Counted from the first letter of the stretch, positions 16,844 through 27,210 are shown. The stretch: 64,000 bases of DNA from Salinimicrobium sp. TH3 (GCF_026676115.1 NZ_JAPONB010000004.1:248001-312000), one strand, 5' to 3'. Numbers and translations: made by a program. The notes: generated from the sequence alone by a model not told the origin.

Positions 16844-18022
16844 ATGAATAAGGAAGTAGTTATAGTAAGCGCAGTAAGAACTCCAATAGGAAGTTTCCTT
16901 GGCAGCTTATCCACCGTTCCCGCTACCAAACTGGGATCAACAGCAATAAAAGGAGCTCTCGATAAGATCAATCTTAAACCCGAAATGGTTGATGAAGTGC
17001 TTATGGGTAACGTAGTGCAGGCCGGTGTAGGACAGGCTCCAGCAAGACAGGCAGCTCTTGGTGCCGGTATACCTACCAGTGTTCCATGTACAACTGTGAA
17101 TAAAGTTTGCGCCAGTGGAATGAAAGCAGTCATGCAGGCAGCACAGGCTATAGCCAATGGAGACGCCAATATCGTGGTTGCAGGAGGAATGGAGAACATG
17201 AGTCTTATTCCACATTACTTACACCTAAGAAACGGACAAAAATTTGGCCCCGCTCAAATGGTTGACGGAATGCAAAAAGATGGACTTGTGGATGCCTACG
17301 ACCATAATGCCATGGGAGTAGCTGCAGATCATTGCGCTAAAGAAAATAATTACTCCCGGGAAGAGCAGGATAAATTTGCCATTCAGTCCTATGAAAGATC
17401 CCGAAAAGCTTGGGAAGAAGGTAAATTTGATGAAGAAATTGTGCCGGTTGAGGTACCACAGAGAAAAGGGGATCCTGTTATCGTTAAGGAAGATGAGGAG
17501 TACAAGAATGTGAAAATGGACAAAATAGCTTCCTTACGACCTGCTTTTAGCAAGGAAGGTACTGTTACTGCCGCTAATGCTTCAACTATTAATGATGGTG
17601 CAGCTGCCCTTGTGCTTATGAGTAGGGAAAAAGCCGAAGAACTGGGAATGGAAATATTAGCAAGCATCAAAGGCTTCGCAGATGCCGCTACAGACCCTAT
17701 TTGGTTTACCACAGCCCCGGCCAAAGCACTTCCAAAAGCTCTTGATAAAGCAGGCGTTTCTATTGACAAGGTGGACTTCTTTGAGTTTAACGAGGCCTTC
17801 TCTGTTGTAGGCCTGGTGAATATGAAGATCCTGGAACTGGAAGATAAGAATGTGAACGTAAACGGAGGAGCTGTTTCTTTAGGACATCCGCTGGGATGTT
17901 CCGGTGCCCGTATAATCGTTACGTTGCTTAATGTTCTTAAGCAAAATAATGGAAAAATAGGCGCTGCTGCTGTTTGTAATGGTGGTGGTGGAGCTTCGGC
18001 TATGATCATTGAGCGTCCATAA
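16844..18022 (+). CDS. Acetyl-CoA C-acetyltransferase (thiolase II type)
   Basis: 392 aa, normal thiolase length. The acylated Cys is in NKVCASGMKA (about Cys87). The C-terminal catalytic motifs are NVNGGAVSLGHPLGCSGAR (His base) and AVCNGGGGASAM (second Cys). NEAF and GMENMS complete the set. It condenses two acetyl-CoA or runs the reverse reaction, in short-chain acyl-CoA metabolism. No 3-hydroxyacyl-CoA dehydrogenase is beside it, which favours a stand-alone AtoB-like biosynthetic role over fatty-acid oxidation. The NlpC/P60-like gene follows after 26 nt and shares the same terminator. Confidence 0.95.
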   Translation: MNKEVVIVSAVRTPIGSFLGSLSTVPATKLGSTAIKGALDKINLKPEMVDEVLMGNVVQAGVGQAPARQAALGAGIPTSVPCTTVNKVCASGMKAVMQAAQAIANGDANIVVAGGMENMSLIPHYLHLRNGQKFGPAQMVDGMQKDGLVDAYDHNAMGVAADHCAKENNYSREEQDKFAIQSYERSRKAWEEGKFDEEIVPVEVPQRKGDPVIVKEDEEYKNVKMDKIASLRPAFSKEGTVTAANASTINDGAAALVLMSREKAEELGMEILASIKGFADAATDPIWFTTAPAKALPKALDKAGVSIDKVDFFEFNEAFSVVGLVNMKILELEDKNVNVNGGAVSLGHPLGCSGARIIVTLLNVLKQNNGKIGAAAVCNGGGGASAMIIERP

Positions 18023-18048
18023 ATCTTTTTTTCAAAGCACACTTTTGA

Positions 18049-18795
18049 ATGCAATATGCCATTTGTAATTTAGGCACGGTTGGCCTTAGAGCAGAACCTG
18101 CACATACTGCCGAAATGGTTAGCCAGCTGCTTTATGGGGAGACTTTTAAAGTCCTGGAAGAAAGAGCAAAATGGTCAAGGATAAGAACTTCTTTTGAAGC
18201 TCTTGAAGCCTGGATTGAAAATAATCAACTTCAGAAAATAACTGAAGTAGATTTTGAAAACCTGACGAATAATGCGCTCGAGCTTTCGGCCGATCTTATG
18301 GAGTTTGTTATGGAGTCTGACCGTTTAATACCTATACCCCTGGGCTCTGTATTAAATGGGGTTGAGCTTTTAGGGCATCAGCATTCAGGTTTGGTGTCTA
18401 TGGGAAACCAGGCAAAAGAAAAGCTGATCGAGACCGCATTTTTATATCTCAATGCTCCATTTCTTTGGGGCGGAAAAACACCCATGGGAATTGATGCGAG
18501 TGGCTTCACTCAAATGGTTTATAAACTCAATGGTTGTAAATTATCCAGAAATGCTGCAGATCAAGCCAGACAGGGAGAATCTCTTAGCTTTATTGAGGAA
18601 AGTGAACCAGGAGACCTGGCGTTTTTCGATGGACCCGACGGGGTAATTAATCATGTTGGGATCATGATGAGGGACAACTATATAATCCATGCCGATGGTA
18701 AAGTGCGGCTGGATCGCATAGATCATTCAGGAATTTATAATTCGGAACTGCGAAAGCACACTCACAAATTAAGAGTGATCAAAAAGATCATATAA
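18049..18795 (+). CDS. SH3b-NlpC/P60 (C40-like) protein lacking the catalytic Cys
   Basis: 248 aa, no signal peptide. An SH3b-like N-terminus (CNLGTVGLRAEPAHTAEMVS to about 65) and a linker precede a C40 fold: FLYLNAPFLWGGKTPMGID, then ASGFTQMVYKL, EPGDLAFFDG, NHVGIMMRDN and YIIHADGKVR. In active enzymes the motif is D-C-S-G-F; here the codon at 18496-18498 is GCG, giving Ala150. His202 and His214, the expected remaining triad positions, are kept. The reading frame is intact. By family knowledge an active member would cut peptidoglycan stem peptides (D-Glu/diamino-acid bond); this one is predicted inactive or binding only, unless another residue serves. Cotranscribed with the thiolase. Confidence 0.85.
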   Translation: MQYAICNLGTVGLRAEPAHTAEMVSQLLYGETFKVLEERAKWSRIRTSFEALEAWIENNQLQKITEVDFENLTNNALELSADLMEFVMESDRLIPIPLGSVLNGVELLGHQHSGLVSMGNQAKEKLIETAFLYLNAPFLWGGKTPMGIDASGFTQMVYKLNGCKLSRNAADQARQGESLSFIEESEPGDLAFFDGPDGVINHVGIMMRDNYIIHADGKVRLDRIDHSGIYNSELRKHTHKLRVIKKII

Positions 18796-18828
18796 AAAAA
18801 GCCCGTTCAAAAATTGAACGGGCTTTTT
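18796..18828. terminator. Perfect bidirectional intrinsic terminator
   Basis: AAAAAGCCCGTTCAA - AAA - TTGAACGGGCTTTTT, 15-bp stem with A and T runs. It sits between the convergent C40-like and TPR genes and can serve both. Confidence 0.95.
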
Positions 18829-18846
18829 CTTTATTGCTATTCCAAA

Positions 18847-20124
18847 CTACTGCTTTGGAGTAGCCTCTGCATTTGAAGTTTCAAGCTCAGCAATCTTTAC
18901 TTTCATTTCTTCTGCCTTTTCAGGTTCATTGATCTGATAATAGATATTCATCATCGTTCTTGCAGCTTCAATGTTTGTTGGATCTTTAACCATTACCTTT
19001 TCAAGGTGTGGAAGAGCTTCTTTATAGATTCCCTGACGCTCTTCAGCAAGTTCCTCATATTTCTTTTGATCAGCTTTGCTCATACCAAGGCTATTCATTT
19101 GCTCTACTAAAGGAGCTTCTTTGGAAAGAATAATATAAGCGATATTAATTCTGGCATTTGACATTTCGGGGTCAAGTTCTATAGCTTTCTTGTAGTACTC
19201 AATCGCACGATCATTTTCTCCAAGTTCTGCAGAACTTACTCCCATGTTATAGTAAAGTGTAGCATTATCGGGATTTTGTCTTACAACTTCCTCAAGGATC
19301 TCACGGTATTTCTCCATGTCTCCCATTTGGTAGTACATATCGGCTTCTGCCTGCATAAGAGTGGCGTCATTAGGATTAGCCTCTTTTGCTTTTTCCATTG
19401 CAGCAACAGCTTTCTCTTTTTCACCTTTTTCGATGTAGATCAAAGCAATGTTCTTAGCAATTTCTCCTTCTTTGGATTCTTCCTTCTTTTCCTGTGGATT
19501 AATATATGTTCCAGATTTTACGAAAAGATCTCTTTGCTCTTTTGAAGCCATTCTCTCCTCTTCACCTGTTTCTTTATTTACTGCAGTATAAACAATTTCT
19601 TCTCCTGTAAATCCTAGATCCTGAAGCTCCTTATAATATCTTAAGGCTTCATCATAATCTTTTGAGTTCACAGCATTAGAAGCTGCATAATACAGATATA
19701 CTGTATCGCGGTTACTCATCCTGTAGCTTGCTTCAAGTTTCTTAGAAGCTTCAGCAAAGTTTTGAGCATTTTGATCTGTAATGGCAGCATTCACTAATGC
19801 ATTACTTACAGTAGACATTCCCTGCTCCGCCTGTTCCTGGCCAAGCTCCTTAGCTTTTTTCATCGCTTCGGCCGCAGCCATAAGATCGGCAGTAGGAACA
19901 TTTTCACCATTTCCTACTAATGCATATCCTTTGTAAAGGTAGAAATCGGCTTTCTCATCATTATCGGCATCAGCCAATTTTGCTTCTGCCTCCTGAAGAT
20001 AATTTTTAGCTTCCTGGAATTCTCCTTTTTCAACTGCCTTACCGGCTCTTTTGATTTCTTTTTTTTGGGCAAATGATACGACAGTAAACATAGCAAGTGC
20101 CGCCGTAAATACTCTGGTTTTCAT
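18847..20124 (-). CDS. Secreted/periplasmic TPR-repeat protein
   Basis: 425 aa. The N-terminus MKTRVFTAALAMFTVVSFAQ is a signal peptide. At least four TPR-like helical pairs are visible, clearest at GEKEKAVAAMEKAKEANPND, ATLYYNMGVSSAELGENDRA plus IEYYKKAIELDPEMSNARIN, and ALPHLEKVMVKDPTNIEAAR. The C-terminal tail is short and acidic. TPR proteins act as scaffolds; partners are unknown. It follows gyrA by 22 nt in the same direction, so it may be transcribed from the gyrA promoter. That linkage is common in flavobacteria but without known functional meaning. Confidence 0.85.
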   Translation of the reverse strand: MKTRVFTAALAMFTVVSFAQKKEIKRAGKAVEKGEFQEAKNYLQEAEAKLADADNDEKADFYLYKGYALVGNGENVPTADLMAAAEAMKKAKELGQEQAEQGMSTVSNALVNAAITDQNAQNFAEASKKLEASYRMSNRDTVYLYYAASNAVNSKDYDEALRYYKELQDLGFTGEEIVYTAVNKETGEEERMASKEQRDLFVKSGTYINPQEKKEESKEGEIAKNIALIYIEKGEKEKAVAAMEKAKEANPNDATLMQAEADMYYQMGDMEKYREILEEVVRQNPDNATLYYNMGVSSAELGENDRAIEYYKKAIELDPEMSNARINIAYIILSKEAPLVEQMNSLGMSKADQKKYEELAEERQGIYKEALPHLEKVMVKDPTNIEAARTMMNIYYQINEPEKAEEMKVKIAELETSNAEATPKQ

Positions 20125-20146
20125 CTTTTTTGGTTTTGATTAAAAT

Positions 20147-22702
20147 TTATTCCTCACTATCGTTTGCAATAGTTGTGCCATCATCATTTTGATCAGTGAT
20201 CTCGGGGGTTGCATCTCCAGCTACATCCTCAACATCTTCCTCCTCGTTTATCACTTTTGCCACTGCAGCAATAGAGTCATTATTCTTTAAGTTAATTAAC
20301 CTTACCCCTTGTGTGGCGCGGCCCATTACTCTTAAGTTTGACACAGATGTTCTAATGGCCAATCCAGACTTATTGATGATCATAAGATCATCAAGATCGG
20401 TCACATTCTTAATGGCAACAAGGTTCCCGGTCTTGGCTGTAATTGAAATGGTTTTCACACCCTTACCTCCACGGTTGGTAATTCTGTAGGTTGGTTCCCC
20501 ATCTTCGGGGTCATCTATATAGGTACGTTTACCATATCCATTTTCTGAAACCACAAGTATAGTCTCTTCCATTGGGTTCTCTACGGTAATCATTCCTACA
20601 ACCTCATCATTATCATCTGCGAGAGTAATTCCCCGAACTCCAGATGCGTTCCTTCCCATGGGCCTGGTTTTGCTCTCATCAAAACGAATGGCTTTACCGC
20701 TCTTAAGAGCCAACATCACCTGACTTGCACCGGTGGTCAATCTTGCTTCAAGAAGCTCATCCCCCTCACGAATTGTAATTGCATTGATCCCGTTAGTCCT
20801 CGGCCTTGAGTATTGTTCAAGAGAAGTCTTTTTCACCTGCCCTTTCTTGGTAGCCATCATTACATAATGACTATTTATATACTTCTCGTCCTTAAGGTCT
20901 TTTGTACAAATAAAAGCTTTTAGCTTATCATCCGGCTCAAGATTGATCAGGTTCTGGATTGCTCTACCTTTTGAAGTTTTACTTCCTTCTGGGATCTCAA
21001 ACACCCTCATCCAGAAACACTTACCTTTTTCAGTAAAAAATAACATGTACTGGTGATTGGTACCTATAAAGAGGTTCTCCAGGAAATCTTCATTTCGGGT
21101 TGTAGAACCTTTTTGTCCAACTCCTCCCCGATTTTGCGTTTTATATTCTGTTAATGATGTACGTTTAATATACCCCGCATGTGAAATAGTAATTACCACC
21201 TGTTCATCCGGGATCATGTCTTCCATACTTAAATCTCCACCGGCATATTCAATGTTGGAACGTCTTTCATCTCCATATTTTTCTTTGACCTCCAGCAATT
21301 CCTCCTTGATCACATCCATTCTTCTTTCCTTTCGGGCAAGAATGTCCTTAAGATCCTCAATGGTCTTCATGATCTCTTCATACTCTGCACGTAGTTTATC
21401 CTGCTCAAGACCTGTAAGTTGTCTCAAACGCATTTCTACGATAGCCTTTGCCTGGACCTCAGAAAGTTCGAAACGTTCAATTAATTTTGTCCGTGCTTCA
21501 TCGGCATTACTGGAAGCCCTTATTAATGCAATTACCTCATCAATATTATCTGATGCAATGATTAATCCTTCCAATATATGTGCACGCTCCTCGGCTTTGC
21601 GAAGTTCATACTCTGTTCGTCGAACCACAACTTCATGCCTGTGCTCAACAAAATGGTAGATCATATCCTTCAAATTGAGCATTTGGGGACGTCCTTTTAC
21701 CAGCGCAATGTTGTTGACACTAAATGAGTTTTGAAGCGAAGTATGTTTGTAAAGGAGGTTAAGAACGATGTTTGGAATAGCATCTCTTTTAAGGATATAC
21801 ACTATTCGCATTCCATTACGGTCAGACTCATCTCTTATAAGAGAAATACCCTCGATCTTCTTGTCATTTACAAGTTCAGCTGTTTTTTTGATCATTTCAG
21901 CCTTGTTGACCTGGTAAGGGATCTCTGTAACGATAATTGCCTCCTTACCTGCAACCTCTTCGGTATGAGCCTTAGCTCTTATAACTACTCTTCCACGCCC
22001 GGTTTTAAAAGCTTCCCGAACTCCATCATACCCGTAAATTGTTCCCCCGGTTGGAAAATCGGGAGCCTTTACATGCTCTATAAGTTCATCTACCTCAATA
22101 TCATGATTGTGAATGTATGCTATCACACCGTCCACAACTTCCGAAAGGTTGTGAGGCGGCATATTGGTAGCCATACCAACTGCAATACCACTGGCTCCAT
22201 TCACTAAAAGGTTAGGGATACGTGTGGGTAACACTGAAGGTTCATGAATAGTGTCATCAAAGTTAAGCTGCATATCGACCGTTTCCTTATCAATATCGGC
22301 CAACATATCTTCACTTATTTTGCGCATCCTTGCCTCGGTATATCGCATAGCAGCAGGGCTATCGCCATCAACCGAACCAAAGTTACCCTGCCCGTCTACC
22401 AGCATATAACGTAAACTCCATTCCTGGGCCATACGTACCATAGTGTCGTAAACAGAAGAATCCCCGTGTGGGTGAAACTTACCTAATACTTCCCCTACAA
22501 TTCTAGCAGATTTTTTGTGAGCTCTGTTGGAAAGCACTCCCAATTCATACATTCCATATAATACCCGGCGGTGAACCGGTTTCAACCCGTCACGCACGTC
22601 TGGCAGGGCACGTGACACAATGACCGACATTGAATAATCAATGTAAGCCGACTTCATTTCATCTTCAATATTGATAGGAATTAACTTTTCTCCTTCAGCC
22701 AT
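20147..22702 (-). CDS. gyrA: DNA gyrase subunit A
   Basis: 851 aa from [16 protein letters not shown]; the longer reading to 22771 is non-conserved and rejected. The breakage-reunion domain carries [19 protein letters not shown] and the active-site Tyr121 in [10 protein letters not shown]. Ser82 and Asp86 correspond to E. coli Ser83/Asp87, so the quinolone-determining positions look wild type. The GyrA box in the C-terminal beta-pinwheel is represented by [11 protein letters not shown] (Q-R-G-G-x-G-x-K-G). The extreme C-terminus is acidic ([20 protein letters not shown]). It introduces negative supercoils together with GyrB (not in this window). The gene is divergent from clpC with a 259-nt AT-rich gap; no exact TAnnTTTG box is found for either. 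Confidence 0.97.
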   Translation of the reverse strand: MAEGEKLIPINIEDEMKSAYIDYSMSVIVSRALPDVRDGLKPVHRRVLYGMYELGVLSNRAHKKSARIVGEVLGKFHPHGDSSVYDTMVRMAQEWSLRYMLVDGQGNFGSVDGDSPAAMRYTEARMRKISEDMLADIDKETVDMQLNFDDTIHEPSVLPTRIPNLLVNGASGIAVGMATNMPPHNLSEVVDGVIAYIHNHDIEVDELIEHVKAPDFPTGGTIYGYDGVREAFKTGRGRVVIRAKAHTEEVAGKEAIIVTEIPYQVNKAEMIKKTAELVNDKKIEGISLIRDESDRNGMRIVYILKRDAIPNIVLNLLYKHTSLQNSFSVNNIALVKGRPQMLNLKDMIYHFVEHRHEVVVRRTEYELRKAEERAHILEGLIIASDNIDEVIALIRASSNADEARTKLIERFELSEVQAKAIVEMRLRQLTGLEQDKLRAEYEEIMKTIEDLKDILARKERRMDVIKEELLEVKEKYGDERRSNIEYAGGDLSMEDMIPDEQVVITISHAGYIKRTSLTEYKTQNRGGVGQKGSTTRNEDFLENLFIGTNHQYMLFFTEKGKCFWMRVFEIPEGSKTSKGRAIQNLINLEPDDKLKAFICTKDLKDEKYINSHYVMMATKKGQVKKTSLEQYSRPRTNGINAITIREGDELLEARLTTGASQVMLALKSGKAIRFDESKTRPMGRNASGVRGITLADDNDEVVGMITVENPMEETILVVSENGYGKRTYIDDPEDGEPTYRITNRGGKGVKTISITAKTGNLVAIKNVTDLDDLMIINKSGLAIRTSVSNLRVMGRATQGVRLINLKNNDSIAAVAKVINEEEDVEDVAGDATPEITDQNDDGTTIANDSEE

Positions 22703-22961
22703 AAATATTCTATTATTTTGGTTCAAAAATCTAACGTGCCAATTTACGCATTTTAGGCTAGCCGGGTACACTATTCATTGAGGTTTTCTTGTATTTTATT
22801 AACAAATTTTTAGTTGTGCTTGGTTAATAAGTTCATTACATTCTGCTTTGTTTTATTAAACCAAATTCGTCAATTAGCTTTACTTCAGAAGAAGACAATA
22901 GATACAATCGGGTATGGTTTTTGAAACCTTGATATAAATAATCAGAGAGAAAGGAATTAAA

Positions 22962-25523
22962 ATGGATGATAATTTTTCACCAAGAGTAAAAGATGTGATT
23001 GCCTATAGCAAAGAAGAAGCCTTGAGGCTTGGACATGACTTTATAGGCACAGAGCATTTAATGCTGGGTCTTCTAAGGGATGGAGATGGCAAAGCCATTA
23101 ATATACTTCATGCCCTGGATGTCGATCTCACTCACTTAAGAAGAAAAGTAGAGATCCTTAGCCCTGCCAACCCAGATGTGGCCGTAGAATCTAATGAGAA
23201 GAGAAATCTTCACTTAACCCGCCAGGCAGAAAGAGCTTTAAAAACCACATTTTTGGAAGCCAAGCTTTTCCAAAGCACTTCTATAAATACTGCGCACTTG
23301 TTGTTATGTATTTTAAGGAATGAAAATGATCCTACAACAAAGCTTTTAAATAAGCTTAAGGTGGACTACGACGGGGTTAAAGACCAGTTCAAATATATGA
23401 TCACCAACGATGACGATTATATAGATTCTCCTACTTCTGAATCTTTTTCAGATGAAGATGCAACTTCAGATGATTCCGGAAAGAGCAATCCTTTCGCAGG
23501 AACGCCTGGAAAATCTACCAAGAAGTCAAAAACTCCTGTTTTAGATAACTTCGGAAGGGATTTAACTGCCCTTGCAGAGCTGGATAAACTGGATCCTGTT
23601 GTAGGTCGTGAGAAAGAGATTGAACGAGTTTCGCAGATATTAAGCCGAAGAAAGAAGAACAATCCACTTCTTATTGGAGAACCGGGTGTTGGTAAATCGG
23701 CAATTGCTGAAGGTCTTGCCCTTCGAATTGTAAAAAGAAAGGTTTCAAGGATCCTTTTTGACAAACGTGTGGTAACACTTGATCTTGCCAGTTTAGTGGC
23801 AGGCACAAAGTACCGCGGGCAGTTCGAGGAAAGAATGAAAGCCGTTATGAACGAGCTTGAAAAGAATGATGACATCATCCTTTTCATTGATGAGATCCAT
23901 ACCATTGTTGGTGCAGGTGGCGCAACCGGAAGCCTGGATGCCAGCAATATGTTCAAACCTGCCCTCGCCCGAGGTGAAATACAATGTATTGGTGCCACTA
24001 CACTAGATGAGTACAGGCAGTATATTGAAAAAGATGGGGCTCTTGAAAGACGTTTTCAAAAGGTAATTGTAGAGCCTACAACCATTGAAGAAACTATCGA
24101 GATCCTTAACAACATTAAGGATAAATACGAAGAACACCATAACGTAACTTATACAGACGAAGCCATACAGGCATGTGTGAAGCTTACCAGCCGGTATATG
24201 ACAGATAGGTTCCTCCCAGACAAGGCCATTGATGCCCTGGATGAAGCAGGGTCGAGAGTGCATATAACCAATATCGATGTTCCAAAACAGATTCTTGAAC
24301 TGGAACGCAAGCTTGAAGAAGTAAGGGAGCTAAAAAATACTGTTGTTAAAAAACAGAAATATGAAGAGGCTGCCAAACTGCGTGACGATGAAAAGAACAT
24401 AGAAAAGGAACTGGCAAAAGCCCAGACAAAATGGGAAGAAGAGTCGAAAATGCACCGCGAGACGGTGACCGAAGACAATGTCGCCGATGTAGTATCTATG
24501 ATGACCGGTGTTCCTGTAAACAGAATTGCACAGACAGAGATCAATAAACTTTACAAATTACCGGAGTTGATCAAAGGCAAAGTAATTGGCCAGGATGAAG
24601 CTGTAGGAAAAGTTGTAAAAGCCATCCAACGTAACCGTGCGGGGCTTAAAGACCCAAACAAGCCAATTGGTTCCTTTATTTTTCTTGGTCAAACAGGGGT
24701 TGGTAAAACCCAGCTGGCAAAGATCCTTTCCCGTGAACTGTTCGACAATGAAGATGCGCTAATACGTATCGACATGAGTGAATACATGGAGAAATTTGCA
24801 GTGAGTAGATTGATTGGTGCACCTCCTGGATATGTAGGTTACGAAGAAGGGGGACAGCTTACCGAGAAGGTGAGACGTAAACCTTATGCTGTAATCCTGT
24901 TAGACGAGGTTGAGAAAGCTCACCCAGACGTATTTAACATGTTATTACAGGTGCTTGATGATGGATATTTGACTGACAGTCTTGGTCGTAAGATCGACTT
25001 TAGAAATACGATCATTATTATGACCTCTAACATTGGAGCAAGAAAGCTGAAGGATTTTGGACAGGGAGTAGGATTTGGTACAGCTGCAAGAACTTCTCAG
25101 GCAGACGATAATGCCCGTAGTGTGATCGAAAGCGCCCTTAAAAAAGCATTTGCACCCGAATTCCTTAACCGTGTTGATGACGTTGTGATATTCAATCCTC
25201 TTGAACAGGAAGATATTTTTAAGATCATCGATATCGAACTTGAAAAACTTTTTGGTAGAATTGGAGCTCTGGGATATGACCTTGAGTTAAGTCCTGAAGC
25301 TAAAAAATATATTGCCGAAAAAGGTTTTGATAAGCAATACGGTGCGAGACCACTAAACCGTGCAATCCAGAAGTATATCGAGGATGCGCTGGCAGAAGAG
25401 ATTATTACCTCTCACATTGCTGAAGGTGATAAAGTCTATATGGATCTTGATGAAGAGAAAAAGGAATTGACTATAAAGGTTGAAAAAGCCAAAAAAGAGA
25501 CAAATTCCGAAGACTCGAAGTAA
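22962..25523 (+). CDS. clpC: ATP-dependent Clp protease ATP-binding subunit ClpC
   Basis: 853 aa. The N-terminal repeat domain starts FSPRVKDVIAYSKEEALRLG. Walker A of the first AAA module is GEPGVGKSA (about 239) and of the second GQTGVGKTQ (about 576). Sensor and arginine-finger regions such as GALERRFQKV and the second-module PPGYVGYEEGG pore/loop follow. The middle domain with KKQKYEEAAKLRDDEKNIE (UVR-type) distinguishes ClpC from ClpA and ClpB. A C-terminal D2-small domain is complete. It unfolds substrates and feeds ClpP (not in this window). A region of low similarity at about 150-190 (Asp/Ser/Lys rich) is a normal linker. Single gene with a strong terminator. Confidence 0.96.
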   Translation: MDDNFSPRVKDVIAYSKEEALRLGHDFIGTEHLMLGLLRDGDGKAINILHALDVDLTHLRRKVEILSPANPDVAVESNEKRNLHLTRQAERALKTTFLEAKLFQSTSINTAHLLLCILRNENDPTTKLLNKLKVDYDGVKDQFKYMITNDDDYIDSPTSESFSDEDATSDDSGKSNPFAGTPGKSTKKSKTPVLDNFGRDLTALAELDKLDPVVGREKEIERVSQILSRRKKNNPLLIGEPGVGKSAIAEGLALRIVKRKVSRILFDKRVVTLDLASLVAGTKYRGQFEERMKAVMNELEKNDDIILFIDEIHTIVGAGGATGSLDASNMFKPALARGEIQCIGATTLDEYRQYIEKDGALERRFQKVIVEPTTIEETIEILNNIKDKYEEHHNVTYTDEAIQACVKLTSRYMTDRFLPDKAIDALDEAGSRVHITNIDVPKQILELERKLEEVRELKNTVVKKQKYEEAAKLRDDEKNIEKELAKAQTKWEEESKMHRETVTEDNVADVVSMMTGVPVNRIAQTEINKLYKLPELIKGKVIGQDEAVGKVVKAIQRNRAGLKDPNKPIGSFIFLGQTGVGKTQLAKILSRELFDNEDALIRIDMSEYMEKFAVSRLIGAPPGYVGYEEGGQLTEKVRRKPYAVILLDEVEKAHPDVFNMLLQVLDDGYLTDSLGRKIDFRNTIIIMTSNIGARKLKDFGQGVGFGTAARTSQADDNARSVIESALKKAFAPEFLNRVDDVVIFNPLEQEDIFKIIDIELEKLFGRIGALGYDLELSPEAKKYIAEKGFDKQYGARPLNRAIQKYIEDALAEEIITSHIAEGDKVYMDLDEEKKELTIKVEKAKKETNSEDSK

Positions 25524-25544
25524 AAACTTTTAAATAAAACAGAT

Positions 25545-25578
25545 AGAGCCTGTGACAAACCGTCACAGGCTCTTTTTA
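25545..25578. terminator. Intrinsic terminator between clpC and hisIE
   Basis: AGAGCCTGTGAC and GTCACAGGCTCT pair perfectly over 12 bp with a 5-nt loop and a T run on the plus strand. It overlaps the hisIE stop codon and may end the his transcript too. Confidence 0.9.
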
Positions 25579-26181
25579 TTTTTTACTGTGTCTATCCCTC
25601 AATATTCCTGTAACGTCTTTCAAATTGTATCCTTTAGCCTGCAGGAGGATAAGATAGTGAAACAGCAAGTCGGCACTTTCGTTTAGAAACAGATCATCGT
25701 TATTATCCTTGGATTCAATCACCACTTCCACAGCCTCCTCTCCTACTTTTTGGGCGATCTTATTGATACCACTTTTAAAAAGAGAAGCCACATAGCTCTT
25801 CTCATTTTCGGGATTTGATCTTCTGTCAGCGATCACCTCTTCCAGCTGAGTCAAAAATAGTATTTCTGAAGTATTTTTTTCTCCCCAGCAAGTATCGGTT
25901 CCTTTATGGCAGGTTGGTCCCTGAGGATTTACCAGGACAAGCAGTGTATCATTATCACAATCTAGTTTCATGTCCACAAGAGTCAGAAAGTTTCCGCTTT
26001 CTTCCCCTTTTGTCCATAGTCTTTGCTTGCTCCTGCTGAAAAATGTCACTTTTCCTAACTCTTTGGTCTTTTTTAATGCTGCTTCATTCATATAGCCCAG
26101 CATCAACACATTCTTCGTCTCTGCATCCTGAATGATCGCAGGTACTAAACCGTCTTTATCTTTACTAAAATCTATTTCCAT
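25576..26181 (-). CDS. hisIE: Bifunctional phosphoribosyl-AMP cyclohydrolase / phosphoribosyl-ATP pyrophosphatase
   Basis: 201 aa. The N-terminal HisI domain (to about 110) has VLMLGYMNEAALKKT, FFSRSKQRLWTKGEESGN and the metal-binding LDCDND and TCHKGTDTCWG. The C-terminal HisE domain has the acidic helix region KVGEEAVEVVIESKDNND and ESADLLFHYLILLQ. It catalyses steps two and three of histidine synthesis. It is the last gene of the his operon but is separated from hisF by a 270-nt repeat-rich gap. Confidence 0.95.
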   Translation of the reverse strand: MEIDFSKDKDGLVPAIIQDAETKNVLMLGYMNEAALKKTKELGKVTFFSRSKQRLWTKGEESGNFLTLVDMKLDCDNDTLLVLVNPQGPTCHKGTDTCWGEKNTSEILFLTQLEEVIADRRSNPENEKSYVASLFKSGINKIAQKVGEEAVEVVIESKDNNDDLFLNESADLLFHYLILLQAKGYNLKDVTGILRDRHSKK

Positions 26182-26451
26182 TTCATTATTTATTTATCAT
26201 AACTATCCTGTTGTCAGGCCGAGCGAAGTTGGGACCTCCTTTTGAACCAAGCACCAGGCACCAAATTCCAAATTCCCATAATAACTTGCGACTTGCAACG
26301 TGCAACAGTTTCTTTTCCCGCAAATCTCACAGATCTCCGCAGATTACTCCCCAGTTTTCCAAGTACCAACCCTTCACCGGCTACCCGCAACTTCAATTAA
26401 AACCCAATTTTTTAAACAAACCCCAATTAACTAATCACTAATCACCAGTAA
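26182..26451. repeat. 270-nt intra-operon gap built of word-like repeat fragments
   Basis: There is no open frame with coding character. Read on the minus strand it strings together short motifs of the kind scattered through Bacteroidota intergenic DNA: CTTCGCTCGGCCTGACA, ATTTGGAATTTGGTGCCTGG, TTGCACGTTGCAAGTCGCAA, CTGCGGAGATCTGTGAGATT and TAGTGATTAGTTAATTGGGG-like runs. No promoter or terminator is evident. It breaks the his operon between hisF and hisIE. Confidence 0.5.
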
Positions 26452-27207
26452 CTAGATCCTAACTTCAATCCCCTTTTCCTTCATCTCCTGCTTCAGATCT
26501 TTTATTTCTATTTCCTTAAAGTGGAAAACACTTGCAGCCAATGCAGCATCAGCTTTTCCTTTTGTAAAAGCATCACAGAAGTGTTCCCTAGTACCAGCTC
26601 CACCCGAAGCAATAACAGGGATACTTACCATTTTTGAAATTTTCTCCAGGGCTTCATTGGCAAAACCTGCCTTAGTGCCGTCATGATCCATCGAGGTAAA
26701 CAGGATCTCCCCTGCACCACGCTCCTCAACTTCCTTTACCCAGTCAAAAAGGTCAATTTCTGTCGGGACTTTTCCAGCCACAAGGTGCACCAGCCATTTT
26801 CCCCTTATCTGCTTTGCATCTATTGCCACAACAATACACTGCCTGCCAAATTTGGCTGCCAGTTGATTGATCAACTCCGGATTCTTTACTGCAGCCGAAT
26901 TAATTGCAACTTTGTCGGCTCCGTTTTGTAAAAGCAGGTCGACATCTTCCACTGAAGAAATTCCGCCGCCAACGGTGAAAGGAATGTTTACCCTGGCGGC
27001 TACCTTCCGTACAAGTTCTGCCAGGGTTTTTCGTTTTTCTTCTGTAGCGGTGATATCGAGAAAAACCAACTCATCTGCACCCGACTTCGAATAGGCTTCA
27101 GCCAGTTCAACCGGATCTCCAGCATCCCGTAAACTCACGAAATTTACTCCTTTTACCGTTCTTCCGTCTTTTATATCGAGGCAGGGAATTATTCTTTTTG
27201 TTAACAT
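26452..27207 (-). CDS. hisF: Imidazole glycerol phosphate synthase cyclase subunit
   Basis: 251 aa, (beta/alpha)8 barrel. The catalytic Asp is in [15 protein letters not shown] (Asp11) and the second in [12 protein letters not shown]. The phosphate-binding repeats GGGISS and SGGAG are at the C-terminal ends of strands, as in all HisF. It forms a heterodimer with HisH, uses the ammonia from glutamine and closes the imidazole ring. It follows hisA by 90 nt containing a degenerate repeat. Confidence 0.97.
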   Translation of the reverse strand: MLTKRIIPCLDIKDGRTVKGVNFVSLRDAGDPVELAEAYSKSGADELVFLDITATEEKRKTLAELVRKVAARVNIPFTVGGGISSVEDVDLLLQNGADKVAINSAAVKNPELINQLAAKFGRQCIVVAIDAKQIRGKWLVHLVAGKVPTEIDLFDWVKEVEERGAGEILFTSMDHDGTKAGFANEALEKISKMVSIPVIASGGAGTREHFCDAFTKGKADAALAASVFHFKEIEIKDLKQEMKEKGIEVRI

Positions 27208-27210
27208 TTC

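Noticed and set aside
16837-17199. Antisense ORF across the thiolase gene (also 16937-17215 and 17389-18054)
   Set aside because: Out-of-frame shadows of a fully conserved thiolase; composition is that of the reverse complement of Gly/Ala-rich coding sequence.
22720-22745. TTGGCACG...TTTTTGAA on the minus strand upstream of gyrA as a sigma-54 promoter
   Set aside because: GG to GA distance is 18 nt instead of 14, so the -24/-12 frame is wrong.
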